Assembly: GCF_024244095.1 (NCBI RefSeq)
Contig: NW_026250672.1
Span: 1-64,000, forward strand
Length of the DNA stretch: 64,000 nt
Reading direction: 5' to 3'
Source: Nematocida homosporus
Taxonomy: Eukaryota > Microsporidia
Shown: in pieces, positions 53,483 to 61,585 of the stretch
How positions within the stretch are numbered: position 1 is the stretch's first letter
How the letters are laid out: each line of letters starts with the position of its first letter
Position numbers and translations under genes: made by a program
The notes under the pieces: generated by a model
What the model was told of the DNA's origin: nothing
Seen by the model: only the letters and a program-made list of their open reading frames with translations
The model's database searches: none

Positions 53483-56074
53483 TTAGCTTCCTATACCTAG
53501 TTTACTCGAAACCCCTTGGCCAACTGGAGCGGCTTGGCAATGAAGAAGGAAAAGCACCAGTAAGCCTAATATGATGATGGCTATACCGATGTGAACTAGG
53601 GTTTCGATCCATTTGAAGAGGGCGAGGTTATTTTTTACGTACTTAGATCGGTTTTGGGTGTGCTTGGGTTGTCGGTGCGATGCAAGGCATAAGAAGAACG
53701 AGGCCATGCAGACCAAAGTGGCGGCAATGGCATCATAGGAAATCGTGCCCTCGACAATGTTTGGTTGGATGATGAAGCTGTATATAATAAGACCGGCCAT
53801 GGACAGGATGTGGATGACAAATAAGACTCGTAGCATAAAGTTAAGCCAACCGGACAATGGGAAGTGCTGTGCTATCAAAGATGTGACCAAGGCGCCGATA
53901 GTGTAGATTAGGATCCAGAGCGGGTCGATTAAAATATTAGGGTTGTTGGCCAAGTCAGCTGAATCCAAATGTTGATAGACATAGTTGGTTATTAGAACAA
54001 CACACACGATTATAATAGCTTTGAAAAGAATAAACTGGTTGGTTTGACGGGTTCGAGGCTGGTGTTTGGCATACATCAACTGGATAAAGCCAACGATTGT
54101 AATAATGGCAATAAGAATGGACAGAGCAGTGAGGGTGTATAAAAAAGCACTAGCCATAGCCACCGCCGCAGCAGCAAAGACAAGGAGATGAACGAACCAA
54201 TCTATAATGCGATTTACCAAAAACTGCCGTTCAATTTCGCTGGGTTTGGGCTGTTTATCAAGCGGGATTATTGTTTCTTTATCGTCATCGATCTGTAAGC
54301 CTATGAACTTAAGTGGGATGGAGAAGTAGGCAAAGAGTTCTCTTAAACGCGACTCAGCGAGTTTGAAATCGTCAGCACAGTCGTCCTGGACATAAATAGT
54401 CTGGGTTTTGCTGGATAAAAAGATGTTGGCCAGCTCTACTTGAGTAAGCAGTTTGGGATCTGTTGGTGGTAGTTTGCCTTTTTTGGTAATAAACAATCGA
54501 AAGGCTGGCTGGTTGGGATTAGCTGGTTGCGAAGGAGGGTTTAGCTTAGTTATCATTAGGTGGCACTTATTTAATATCATGATTAGCGGATGGAGATCTA
54601 TGCTTATTTCGGTGCTGGCTAGGTTGTCACGGATATCCATTGTGTGTAGTATTGGACTTGGCTGAATGATTGAGTGAATGTAGTGTTTGGTGGCTGGGGT
54701 ATTCTGATAGATATGGCAGAGTGCCCGAACTAAGTTGCTAAGCTCCCTTGTGGGAATAACCGTAGGATCTATCTTGTCTATGTATCGCAGCGGTGCGTGT
54801 TTGAGGACATTAGTCTTAGCACCACGGGGTCGATTGGGTGGCAGTATTCCCAGGCAGTATATGGTTTGTAGTAGGTTAAGAACATTAAGGCAGTAAGAAT
54901 CAGGATTGATGGTGATGCTCGCGGCAGCGTCGCTGTACATCTTGAAGGCATCCATAAACGTTGAGTGTATGTCCTTCTGTTGTTGTTCGGTTAAAGGCAT
55001 TGGGCTTAGATGTGGACCTATGCCAATGTAGAGCATTGGTATCATGGTTTTCAACAAGCACTTTATAATGGCCGGGCTAGTATTAGCGGTGATAGCCCGG
55101 TCTTGGTTAGGCAATAGGTCAAATTCTTGGGTGTTGCCAGACATATATGTCACTAATGCCTGCCTAACGGCTTTATATTCATTTATCCCAGGCCAGGCCT
55201 TAGGTTCTTGGGTTAGCCGGCCAGTAATGAAGTCAAAGATTATAACTACGGCTGGGAACTTCTCTTTTAAAAAGTAGTTGGTTGCTATCAATATATCTGC
55301 ACTTTGTTCAATCTCTTCAGGGGCGTTGCCTATCCATTGGGATAGTATAGTTTGAAGATCCTCGAGTTCTAGGTCTACTTTGATTTTGTTTGCTTTCTGC
55401 TTGGCCAACCAACTGACCAATCTTTCGTTGAAGACTTCTTTTGGGTCTTTAACAGGTGTAGGTGGCTGTGGAGTAGGCCCAGTCTGCGAAGTAACTCCTG
55501 CGGCCGAAGGTGATGTAGGTGATGATGGCTGCGAAGTAGGCCCAGTCGGCGGAGTGACTCCTGCGGCCGAAGGTGATGGGGGTGTAGGCATTGTAGTTGA
55601 TGATGGCTGTGAAGTAGATCCAGTCGGCGGTGCGACTCCTGCGACTGGAGGTGATGGGGGTGTAGGCATTGTAGGTGATGATGGCTGTGAAGTAGATGGA
55701 GGTGGTGTGGATATAGGTGTACTTGGTTGATTTGGTAAATTAAGTGTTCTTGGTCTTGTTACTAAACTGCCCGACGAGCTGAGTGATAAGGAGGATGGTG
55801 TGATAGAGCTCCTAGACCTACCCGCCATTTGGCCCTTTGTACTCTCTTCACTATCACTACTTAATTGTCCTGGATGTCTGCGCGTTGGTATTAATTCGTT
55901 GTCTTTCTTATCAGCTGGTGATAAATCGCTTGTAACACGGCCCGACACGTTAACATCAGGCTGAAGATCATGCGTACTTTCCGAGACACTATGTACTGTG
56001 CTTAGAAAACCAAGACAACACATTCCCAATATAATGTTTATAATCAAACGTTTGATCTTGCTTTTGTCAATCAT
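53483..56074 (-). CDS. Ectodomain-plus-multipass protein, tandem family member C
   Basis: An 863-aa protein. The ATG at 56074 gives a signal/anchor (LIINIILGMCCLGFLS). Residues about 85-225 are Pro/Ser/Thr-rich with three related units (78-nt period). The ectodomain follows (about 225-615), with SIDLHPLIMILNKCHLMI related to the LHP block of members A and B. About seven membrane helices fill the C-terminus (for example LLVFAAAAVAMASAFLYTLTA). No catalytic motif. It differs from A and B by the repeat region and is the most diverged of the three. An AT-rich stretch lies just upstream of the ATG. Confidence 0.72.
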   Translation of the reverse strand: MIDKSKIKRLIINIILGMCCLGFLSTVHSVSESTHDLQPDVNVSGRVTSDLSPADKKDNELIPTRRHPGQLSSDSEESTKGQMAGRSRSSITPSSLSLSSSGSLVTRPRTLNLPNQPSTPISTPPPSTSQPSSPTMPTPPSPPVAGVAPPTGSTSQPSSTTMPTPPSPSAAGVTPPTGPTSQPSSPTSPSAAGVTSQTGPTPQPPTPVKDPKEVFNERLVSWLAKQKANKIKVDLELEDLQTILSQWIGNAPEEIEQSADILIATNYFLKEKFPAVVIIFDFITGRLTQEPKAWPGINEYKAVRQALVTYMSGNTQEFDLLPNQDRAITANTSPAIIKCLLKTMIPMLYIGIGPHLSPMPLTEQQQKDIHSTFMDAFKMYSDAAASITINPDSYCLNVLNLLQTIYCLGILPPNRPRGAKTNVLKHAPLRYIDKIDPTVIPTRELSNLVRALCHIYQNTPATKHYIHSIIQPSPILHTMDIRDNLASTEISIDLHPLIMILNKCHLMITKLNPPSQPANPNQPAFRLFITKKGKLPPTDPKLLTQVELANIFLSSKTQTIYVQDDCADDFKLAESRLRELFAYFSIPLKFIGLQIDDDKETIIPLDKQPKPSEIERQFLVNRIIDWFVHLLVFAAAAVAMASAFLYTLTALSILIAIITIVGFIQLMYAKHQPRTRQTNQFILFKAIIIVCVVLITNYVYQHLDSADLANNPNILIDPLWILIYTIGALVTSLIAQHFPLSGWLNFMLRVLFVIHILSMAGLIIYSFIIQPNIVEGTISYDAIAATLVCMASFFLCLASHRQPKHTQNRSKYVKNNLALFKWIETLVHIGIAIIILGLLVLFLLHCQAAPVGQGVSSKLGIGS
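55464..55698 (-). repeat. 78-nt period Pro/Ser/Thr coding repeats
   Basis: The word GATGATGGCT recurs at 55521, 55599 and 55677, exactly 78 nt apart. It encodes TSQPSS-type units with PTPPSP and AGV segments. The first-in-coordinate copy is shortened by about 15 nt. Confidence 0.8.
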
Positions 56075-56092
56075 GAATGAAAAGAGACACAA

Positions 56093-56311
56093 ATATTTAT
56101 TTCCCTTTTAGGACATTGAGTGGAGATTGGACAATTAATAATTAGTGGTTGGTTTGGGTTGGGTTGGGTTGGGTTGGGCTAGTCATGGGGATTAGTGATT
56201 GGATGGATTAAGTTGCACTAAAATGATGTAAATCCAAAGCTTTAGTGTAATTAAACTGATTTAGGGTAGATATTAAGGTTGTTTTATAAGAGTTATTGCA
56301 AGACTTAGTGT
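56093..56311. other. Intergenic upstream of the small ORF
   Basis: GT-rich words (GGTTTGGGTTGGGTTGGG) at 56150-56180, then AT-rich DNA with TTTTATAAG at 56283-56291, 21 nt before the ATG at 56312. Confidence 0.5.
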
Positions 56312-56464
56312 ATGATTATTGACAATACAGTCGGATTAGCAAGTGGCATTCTAGGCACTGTTTCACAGGAAGAGCGAGTGAAGTTCATTCCTTTGTTCAT
56401 TGTTAATCTGATGTTTGGCCGACTACTGATTTGGATAGGCTACCACCTCTACTGCCACAACTAA
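56312..56464 (+). CDS. Small membrane protein, 50 aa
   Basis: A 50-aa ORF, below common length cut-offs. It begins with MIIDNTVGLASGIL and has a hydrophobic helix with aromatic residues (about 28-45, PLFIVNLMFGRLLIWIGYHL). Support comes from TATAAG 21 nt upstream, AATAAA about 10 nt after the stop and the lack of intergenic repeat words in it. No family recognised, though a single-helix ER or mitosome subunit would fit. It converges with GAPDH (75 nt between stops). Confidence 0.5.
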   Translation: MIIDNTVGLASGILGTVSQEERVKFIPLFIVNLMFGRLLIWIGYHLYCHN

Positions 56465-56538
56465 TCAAGAGTAAATAAAGATACAACTTAGCCCAAGAGA
56501 CTAGGACTGTAAATATTGGGCCGGTTGCCTAAATTTGA

Positions 56539-56544
56539 TTTATT
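56539..56544 (-). terminator. AATAAA overlapping the GAPDH stop
   Basis: Last codon CAA, stop TAA and the following A form AATAAA. Confidence 0.5.
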
Positions 56545-57544
56545 GCGACTTGCTGATATGGGCAAGAAGATCAATAACTCGAGAGGAGTATCCGTACTCG
56601 TTGTCATACCAGGCCACTAGCTTGATAAACGTATCAGAAAGGAAGATGGACGCCTCAGCATCAAAAACACTACTAGCCGTTTCACCAATAAAATCACTGC
56701 TAACCACCGGCTCCTCAGTGTAGGCCAGAATTCCTTTAAGAGAACCTTCACTAGCCTCCTTGAGCTTTCTTTTGATCTCGGTTGCCGAAGCTCCGCGCTT
56801 AAGCTTAACGGTCAGATCAACCACGCTGACATCAGCCACTGGCACCCGGAAAGACATACCCGTCAACTTGCCCTTAAGTGAAGGAATAACCTCCCCAATT
56901 GCAGCAGCTGCTCCAGTGGAAGCCGGGATGATATTCTGAAGCCCGCCTCTGCCATCGCGGTATTGCTTCATTGACATCCCATCAACGATTCTTTGGGTCG
57001 CAGTTAAAGCATGCACCGTGGACATAAGTCCTTCTTCAATCCCAAAAGACTCCTCCAAGACTTTAACCAGCGGGGCCAAACAATTAGTAGTGCAGCTAGC
57101 ATTGCTAATTACTGTTTGCCCTTGGTACTCCTTTTCATTAACACCAACCACAAACATAGGAGCATCCTTACTCGGTGCAGTTATAATAACTGCTTTGGCA
57201 CCAGAAGTCAGATGGCCTTGGCAATCAGTAATGCCCTTGAAAACTCCAGAAGACTCGATTACGTATTCAACACCATACTGCTGCCAGCCAATCTTTGCCG
57301 GGTCCCGCTCAGCAAGAATGGTTATACGCGCAGGATACTTACCTTCTAGAACCAAAACATTGCCTTCTGCCTTAGCCTGAGTCTCCCTTAAAGGCCCATG
57401 AGTGGAGTCTCGCGTTAAAAGATAAGCTAAGTACTTAGCATCCACAAATGGATCATTAATACAGCCAATTTCAAAACCACGAGTTAAGGCTATTCTAGCC
57501 ACTAATTTGCCTATACGACCTGCTCCGTTTATCCCGATCTTCAT
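56540..57544 (-). CDS. Glyceraldehyde-3-phosphate dehydrogenase
   Basis: A 334-aa GAPDH, the NAD-dependent glycolytic enzyme that oxidises glyceraldehyde 3-phosphate. The Rossmann motif is INGAGRIGKLVAR; the catalytic cysteine lies in SNASCTTNCLAP (about residue 149); GAAAAIGEVIPSLKGKLTGM and WYDNEYGYSSRVIDL are family signatures. In the adenine-ribose loop the sequence is INDPFVD, so the NAD-specific Asp is present. Length is normal. Divergent from the 628-aa gene with 27 nt between start codons. Glycolysis is the expected ATP source in a parasite without respiring mitochondria. Confidence 0.96.
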   Translation of the reverse strand: MKIGINGAGRIGKLVARIALTRGFEIGCINDPFVDAKYLAYLLTRDSTHGPLRETQAKAEGNVLVLEGKYPARITILAERDPAKIGWQQYGVEYVIESSGVFKGITDCQGHLTSGAKAVIITAPSKDAPMFVVGVNEKEYQGQTVISNASCTTNCLAPLVKVLEESFGIEEGLMSTVHALTATQRIVDGMSMKQYRDGRGGLQNIIPASTGAAAAIGEVIPSLKGKLTGMSFRVPVADVSVVDLTVKLKRGASATEIKRKLKEASEGSLKGILAYTEEPVVSSDFIGETASSVFDAEASIFLSDTFIKLVAWYDNEYGYSSRVIDLLAHISKSQ

Positions 57545-57571
57545 ATTCTCTGTTGATACACAAACAAATAA

Positions 57572-59458
57572 ATGCTGCGCTTAGATGCCCTGAAGGTCTT
57601 AGCTACTGAGACAAGACAAACACTGCAGGTTGAGTACTGCCCAGACCCAGCCTTTCAACGTGCCTTTCTTTTACCACGCAAAATGTCCCTCTTGGTTGAA
57701 GTCTTTTCTCTAAATGACCTGCCTGTCTTCTATCGAGCTGAGCCCTTATTCAGTGTTGACGGATACTTGCACCTAAAAGCAGGCGAGCCCATTGTGGTTC
57801 CCTGTCCCGGCCTGTCGTTTTATGAGCCTTCCTCTTTACCTAAACCAACTGGACTTGGCCCCGTGTCTAAATCCGGCCTCCAAACAGCGGTTGCCACTGC
57901 CATTAATGGACTAGTAGCCGCGGCAGCCCGCAAGGCCGAAAAAGCCCACTTTAAAGTTGATGATCCAGGCTGCCCTCGTCTGTGCCTCTTCTTGCTTAAA
58001 CTAGGCCGCATTAAGGAAGCTTTTGCTTGTATTCGTGATAGCTACTCTGAATCCTTTACTTTAAAACCAGTCCTGCCCTATCTGATCTATGAAGCCTACT
58101 GCTCTTTGTTTCTACCTACCGAAACCGACGCCACCCCCGAGCGCTTGCTAAGACTAGCTCAATCTTTAGGCCCAGAAACTGATTCCGAAACCGAAGACCG
58201 AATTCTTACTTGTCTACTAATTGGCGTGAAACTCACCCGTCCCAAGAAATCACCAGAGCTACTTGGTCTTTATAGTCGCATCCAAGTCTCACCCGAGAAG
58301 AAAGCCCTCTTCTTCTTCTTGTTCGCCCAAAATCTCGGCCAAGAAGCCGCCCATACTAAGTATGCTCTTATTGGATTGGCCGAAACCGCCTTCTCCTGTC
58401 CCCGTTGTGTTCATTCTCGCCAAGCCGATGTACAAAAGGCCCTTCGCACAATTGTCACGCAATCTTCTACTCTAAATCTAGCCGTTCCCATCTGTGAGCA
58501 ACCACTAACAGAGTATCTCCACGGCCAGTCACCACTACCCACCCATTCTATCCTCATTGAATCCGAAATCAAAGACTTCACCACCACTTCCCCACTTCCC
58601 ATTTCACACACTCAAACCATCTACTCCGAAGGCCGTATTTTTCTCCACAGTTCTCCAAGCATTATAATCACTTCTCTACTAATTGAATCCCCATTCCAAC
58701 CAACCCTTTTCCTTAAAGCCAGTTCCTCAACCACATCCACCACCAACTCCACTCTCCTTGCACCCGTCCCCGGTCCTTCCCATCTCCCCAGTCCCACCCA
58801 TACTCTCACTACTTTCTTCCTCCCCTACTCCACTCTAATCACAGCTATCCATCTCCAGCACAAAGGCCAAAAGTTCAAAGAAACCGTCAGTATTCCCATT
58901 GAAATAGTTCCCCCCATTATTCCCAAGAAACTCTACGCCCACCGCTACTCCATCATCCCCACTATCATTTCCCCAACCTCCAATGAAGAGTCTACCATCC
59001 TCTCCCAAATTATCTCCCATATCACTCCTTCCCCACCATCCCCACCCAACTCCACCCACCTTAACCGTACACAACCCAACTCCACCCAACTCAACTCCAC
59101 CCCACCCAATTCCACCCCACCCAATCCAACCTTCCCTGAATCCTACTCTAAACTCTCACCCATGTCCCTGCCCGTCCGCATTCCCTACCGCTCCTTACAC
59201 ACTTCACAACTCCTCTACAAAGAACTCCGCCTTCACTGGCTCCCTCTCCCCCTACTTACCCTCACTGAGCAACCAGATACACTCCAAATCACCGCCCATA
59301 ACTACGATCTCCTCATCACTTACAATCTCCCAACCAATACTAAACCAATCCAAGAACACCTTATAGCCCGACACTCCTTTATTCTAAAAAGACCTCCCTC
59401 AGGCCGCATTAACTGGTCTCTCCTCACTAGAAACAAGTCCGGTTTCATTCTCCTCTAA
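57572..59458 (+). CDS. Hypothetical protein, 628 aa
   Basis: I recognise no family. The N-terminal 100 residues are a mixed alpha/beta unit. Residues about 130-290 are helical-repeat-like (LCLFLLKLGRIKEAFACI). The C-terminal half is beta-rich (IPIEIVPPIIPKKL, SILIESEIKDF) as in trafficking proteins with Ig-like domains, for example TRAPP or coat subunits, but nothing specific is matched. A low-complexity NST/P/Q insert lies at about 488-520, encoded by the AC-rich words seen between genes. The last 60 nt overlap the end of ASF1 on the other strand. Confidence 0.75.
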   Translation: MLRLDALKVLATETRQTLQVEYCPDPAFQRAFLLPRKMSLLVEVFSLNDLPVFYRAEPLFSVDGYLHLKAGEPIVVPCPGLSFYEPSSLPKPTGLGPVSKSGLQTAVATAINGLVAAAARKAEKAHFKVDDPGCPRLCLFLLKLGRIKEAFACIRDSYSESFTLKPVLPYLIYEAYCSLFLPTETDATPERLLRLAQSLGPETDSETEDRILTCLLIGVKLTRPKKSPELLGLYSRIQVSPEKKALFFFLFAQNLGQEAAHTKYALIGLAETAFSCPRCVHSRQADVQKALRTIVTQSSTLNLAVPICEQPLTEYLHGQSPLPTHSILIESEIKDFTTTSPLPISHTQTIYSEGRIFLHSSPSIIITSLLIESPFQPTLFLKASSSTTSTTNSTLLAPVPGPSHLPSPTHTLTTFFLPYSTLITAIHLQHKGQKFKETVSIPIEIVPPIIPKKLYAHRYSIIPTIISPTSNEESTILSQIISHITPSPPSPPNSTHLNRTQPNSTQLNSTPPNSTPPNPTFPESYSKLSPMSLPVRIPYRSLHTSQLLYKELRLHWLPLPLLTLTEQPDTLQITAHNYDLLITYNLPTNTKPIQEHLIARHSFILKRPPSGRINWSLLTRNKSGFILL

Positions 59459-60169
59459 CTCCTCAATCTCATCCCCCGAACCTTCACCATCCCTACGATT
59501 ATAAGCCTCCCATACTTCACTAAACAAAGTCACCAAAGGCGGCTCCAAAACTTCTCCTTCCACCCGACTCAAATCTATATCCATCTCCATAAACTCCTCC
59601 AAACTAACCATCCTAATATCCCCCAGTCCTTCTACTCCCTCCATCTCCCCAACCTTAGCTTCTTCCGCCTCCTCCACTTCCTCTCCTTCCTCTCCTTCCA
59701 CTTCATCCCCATCCTCACCATCCTCACCATCTTCACCATCCTCACCATCTTCACTACCCTCATCTTCACTTCCTCCCGTTCTTTCTATCTCCTTAACATG
59801 CACCCCCGGATACTCCACTCGGACAAAGTAAGCTACATTAGCAAAGATCTTATCTTCAGCCGTATAACAACCAAACATTAAAGAAGTCACCCCTAATAAG
59901 TACTCTCTAGGTATTTTAGATACGTCCGGAATAGAACACTCTAAATCAAACTCTATTAAACCAACCGGTAAATCTTCTACCATCTCATCACATAAAACTT
60001 GATCATAAGCTTCTGTTTCAGCCGTCACTACATAAACTACTTTAATCCGTAAACTTAAACCCTCTCTACTAACTAAAGCTCTTACTACTGCCTTAAGTGG
60101 ATCTTTAAAGAGACTTTTTAAACTACTATCATTAGACCAAGTAACACTCTGTACCTCTATCATTCCCAT
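59399..60169 (-). CDS. ASF1: Histone chaperone ASF1
   Basis: A 256-aa ASF1 homologue, which binds H3-H4 dimers for nucleosome assembly. The family core includes DQVLCDEMVEDLPVGLIEFD (matching D-x-x-L-D-S-I-x-V-G-P-V-P-x-G-x-x-x-F), IPREYLLGVTSLMFGCY, ANVAYFVRVEYPG and VTLFSEVW, the last matching V-T-R-F-x-I-x-W. A long acidic insert of Glu-Asp-Gly repeats separates these last two, instead of lying only after the core as in yeast. The C-terminus is acidic too. M3 is an alternative start. The 3' end overlaps the convergent gene by 60 nt. Ribosomal P2 ends 22 nt upstream. Confidence 0.87.
   Translation of the reverse strand: MGMIEVQSVTWSNDSSLKSLFKDPLKAVVRALVSREGLSLRIKVVYVVTAETEAYDQVLCDEMVEDLPVGLIEFDLECSIPDVSKIPREYLLGVTSLMFGCYTAEDKIFANVAYFVRVEYPGVHVKEIERTGGSEDEGSEDGEDGEDGEDGEDGDEVEGEEGEEVEEAEEAKVGEMEGVEGLGDIRMVSLEEFMEMDIDLSRVEGEVLEPPLVTLFSEVWEAYNRRDGEGSGDEIEELEENETGLVSSEERPVNAA
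59711..59752 (-). repeat. 9-bp coding microsatellite (Glu-Asp-Gly)
   Basis: About five copies of CTCACCATC and CTTCACCAT variants encode GEDGED repeats within ASF1. Confidence 0.8.
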
Positions 60170-60191
60170 TAAAATTTATTAGCATAAACGC

Positions 60192-60491
60192 TTAGCCAAA
60201 GAGATCCATCTCGCCTGAACTTTCAGACTCTTCAGATTCTTCTTGGACTGCAGTAGTAGCAGTAGTAGTGGTAGAAGCACTGGCTGAAGGAGCAGCGGCA
60301 ACGGCAACTTTAGACATACCTTGTTGGATAAGTTCTTCTGGTGATTTTCCTTCTACCTTCTCCATAAGAGCTTTGATCTTATCTGTATCTACTGAAGCAC
60401 CAATGGTCTTAAGTAGAGCTTCTATCTCAGCAGCACTTGGAGCTTTTCCATTCACTAAATGTAATAAACGATACGGAACTAAACAATTCAT
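60192..60491 (-). CDS. RPP2: 60S acidic ribosomal protein P2
   Basis: A 99-aa ribosomal stalk protein. MNCLVPYRLLHLVNGKAPSA, IEALLKTIGASVDTDKI and VEGKSPEELIQQGMSKVA match P2, followed by the Ala/Ser/Thr hinge and an acidic tail. The tail ends GEMDLFG instead of the usual eukaryotic D-D-M-G-F-G-L-F-D, resembling the archaeal L-F-G ending; it should still offer Leu-Phe to elongation factors. The ATG at 60491 is the family start; the frame is open upstream by 11 codons. AATAAA lies between this stop and the ASF1 ATG. Confidence 0.93.
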   Translation of the reverse strand: MNCLVPYRLLHLVNGKAPSAAEIEALLKTIGASVDTDKIKALMEKVEGKSPEELIQQGMSKVAVAAAPSASASTTTTATTAVQEESEESESSGEMDLFG

Positions 60492-61585
60492 TGGACAGGG
60501 GTGATAATAAAATAAAATATACATTCAATAACGTATTGAGTTGAGGTGGTTTAGTATTGGGTTGGTTTGGTATTGGTTTAGTTTAGTTTAGTATTGGTTT
60601 ACTGTATGGAGGTGGTGTTATGTGTCTAGTTTAGTATTGGTTTGGTTTATTGAGGTAGTTTGGTATTAGTTGGTGCGTGTGATAAGTTAAGTGGTGGTAA
60701 TAAAGTACAGGTAATGTAACTTAGTATAATGTAACTGTAGTGCCGTAATACTACCACTACTTTTATCCCGCTACAAATCGTTTATTCATTGTTGATCGCG
60801 CCTGCACACCGCATCTACAATTCTCGGACACTATCGTTACCCGTAACTTTAGGAGAGAATTCTGACTATATCAAACTTTAACGGATACCTTGGGATTCTT
60901 ACTAAAATTTGATATGACGTCATTTTCGCATCAGACATCGTCAATATTCAATAAAGGTTTACGCATGTCGTATCGAGGTATGTCACTGATGGAATTTGTA
61001 TTAATCACAGGAATTATTCCTACTTGTGGGCACTATACTCTTATTGGATAAAATCTGGTTGTGAGCGAGAGAATGACATCATATCAAAAGTAGATAAGAT
61101 GTGCAAAATAAAATAGCTAAACCATCCTGATTCTACTAAATCATGAGGACTCGTAATATCAATAGATGATTGCTATTCAAATGGCTTTATCTATTATCAA
61201 GATGCTTGTTTGAAAGAAGAGTAGTGGTCGTATAACAACACTACATTTAGATAGAAACAGGTGCAGAACCCAAATGGTGGTTGTGTTTTGCGGATAAATG
61301 AGTCTTCTAGTTTTCCAATCTGTTTTCTAATCGGTTTTTATTAAGGTTATATTTTCAACTTTCTTAAACACCTTTATCTTATCAAATTGTTTGTTAAATA
61401 GCCTTGTGATGGCTATATAGTCAAAGGTATTTGCAAAATCTATGACATTATCTCTGCGCATGAAGACACTATCAGGTGCGTACATTCAAAACAAATTAAG
61501 ATACTCATTGTTAGTCGCCAATAATCACAAACCTAGCCATAAGACTAGAACTACTTCCCTAATAATCAATGCTTCTACAACCAAG
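60492..61585. other. Long intergenic region before the right-edge gene
   Basis: No gene seen. GT-rich words at 60535-60680 (TTGGTTTGGTATTGGTTTAG), then AT-rich unique DNA from 60700 to 61585 with no ORF over 60 codons, cloverleaf or repeat array. No TATAAATA within 60 nt of the next ATG. Confidence 0.5.
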
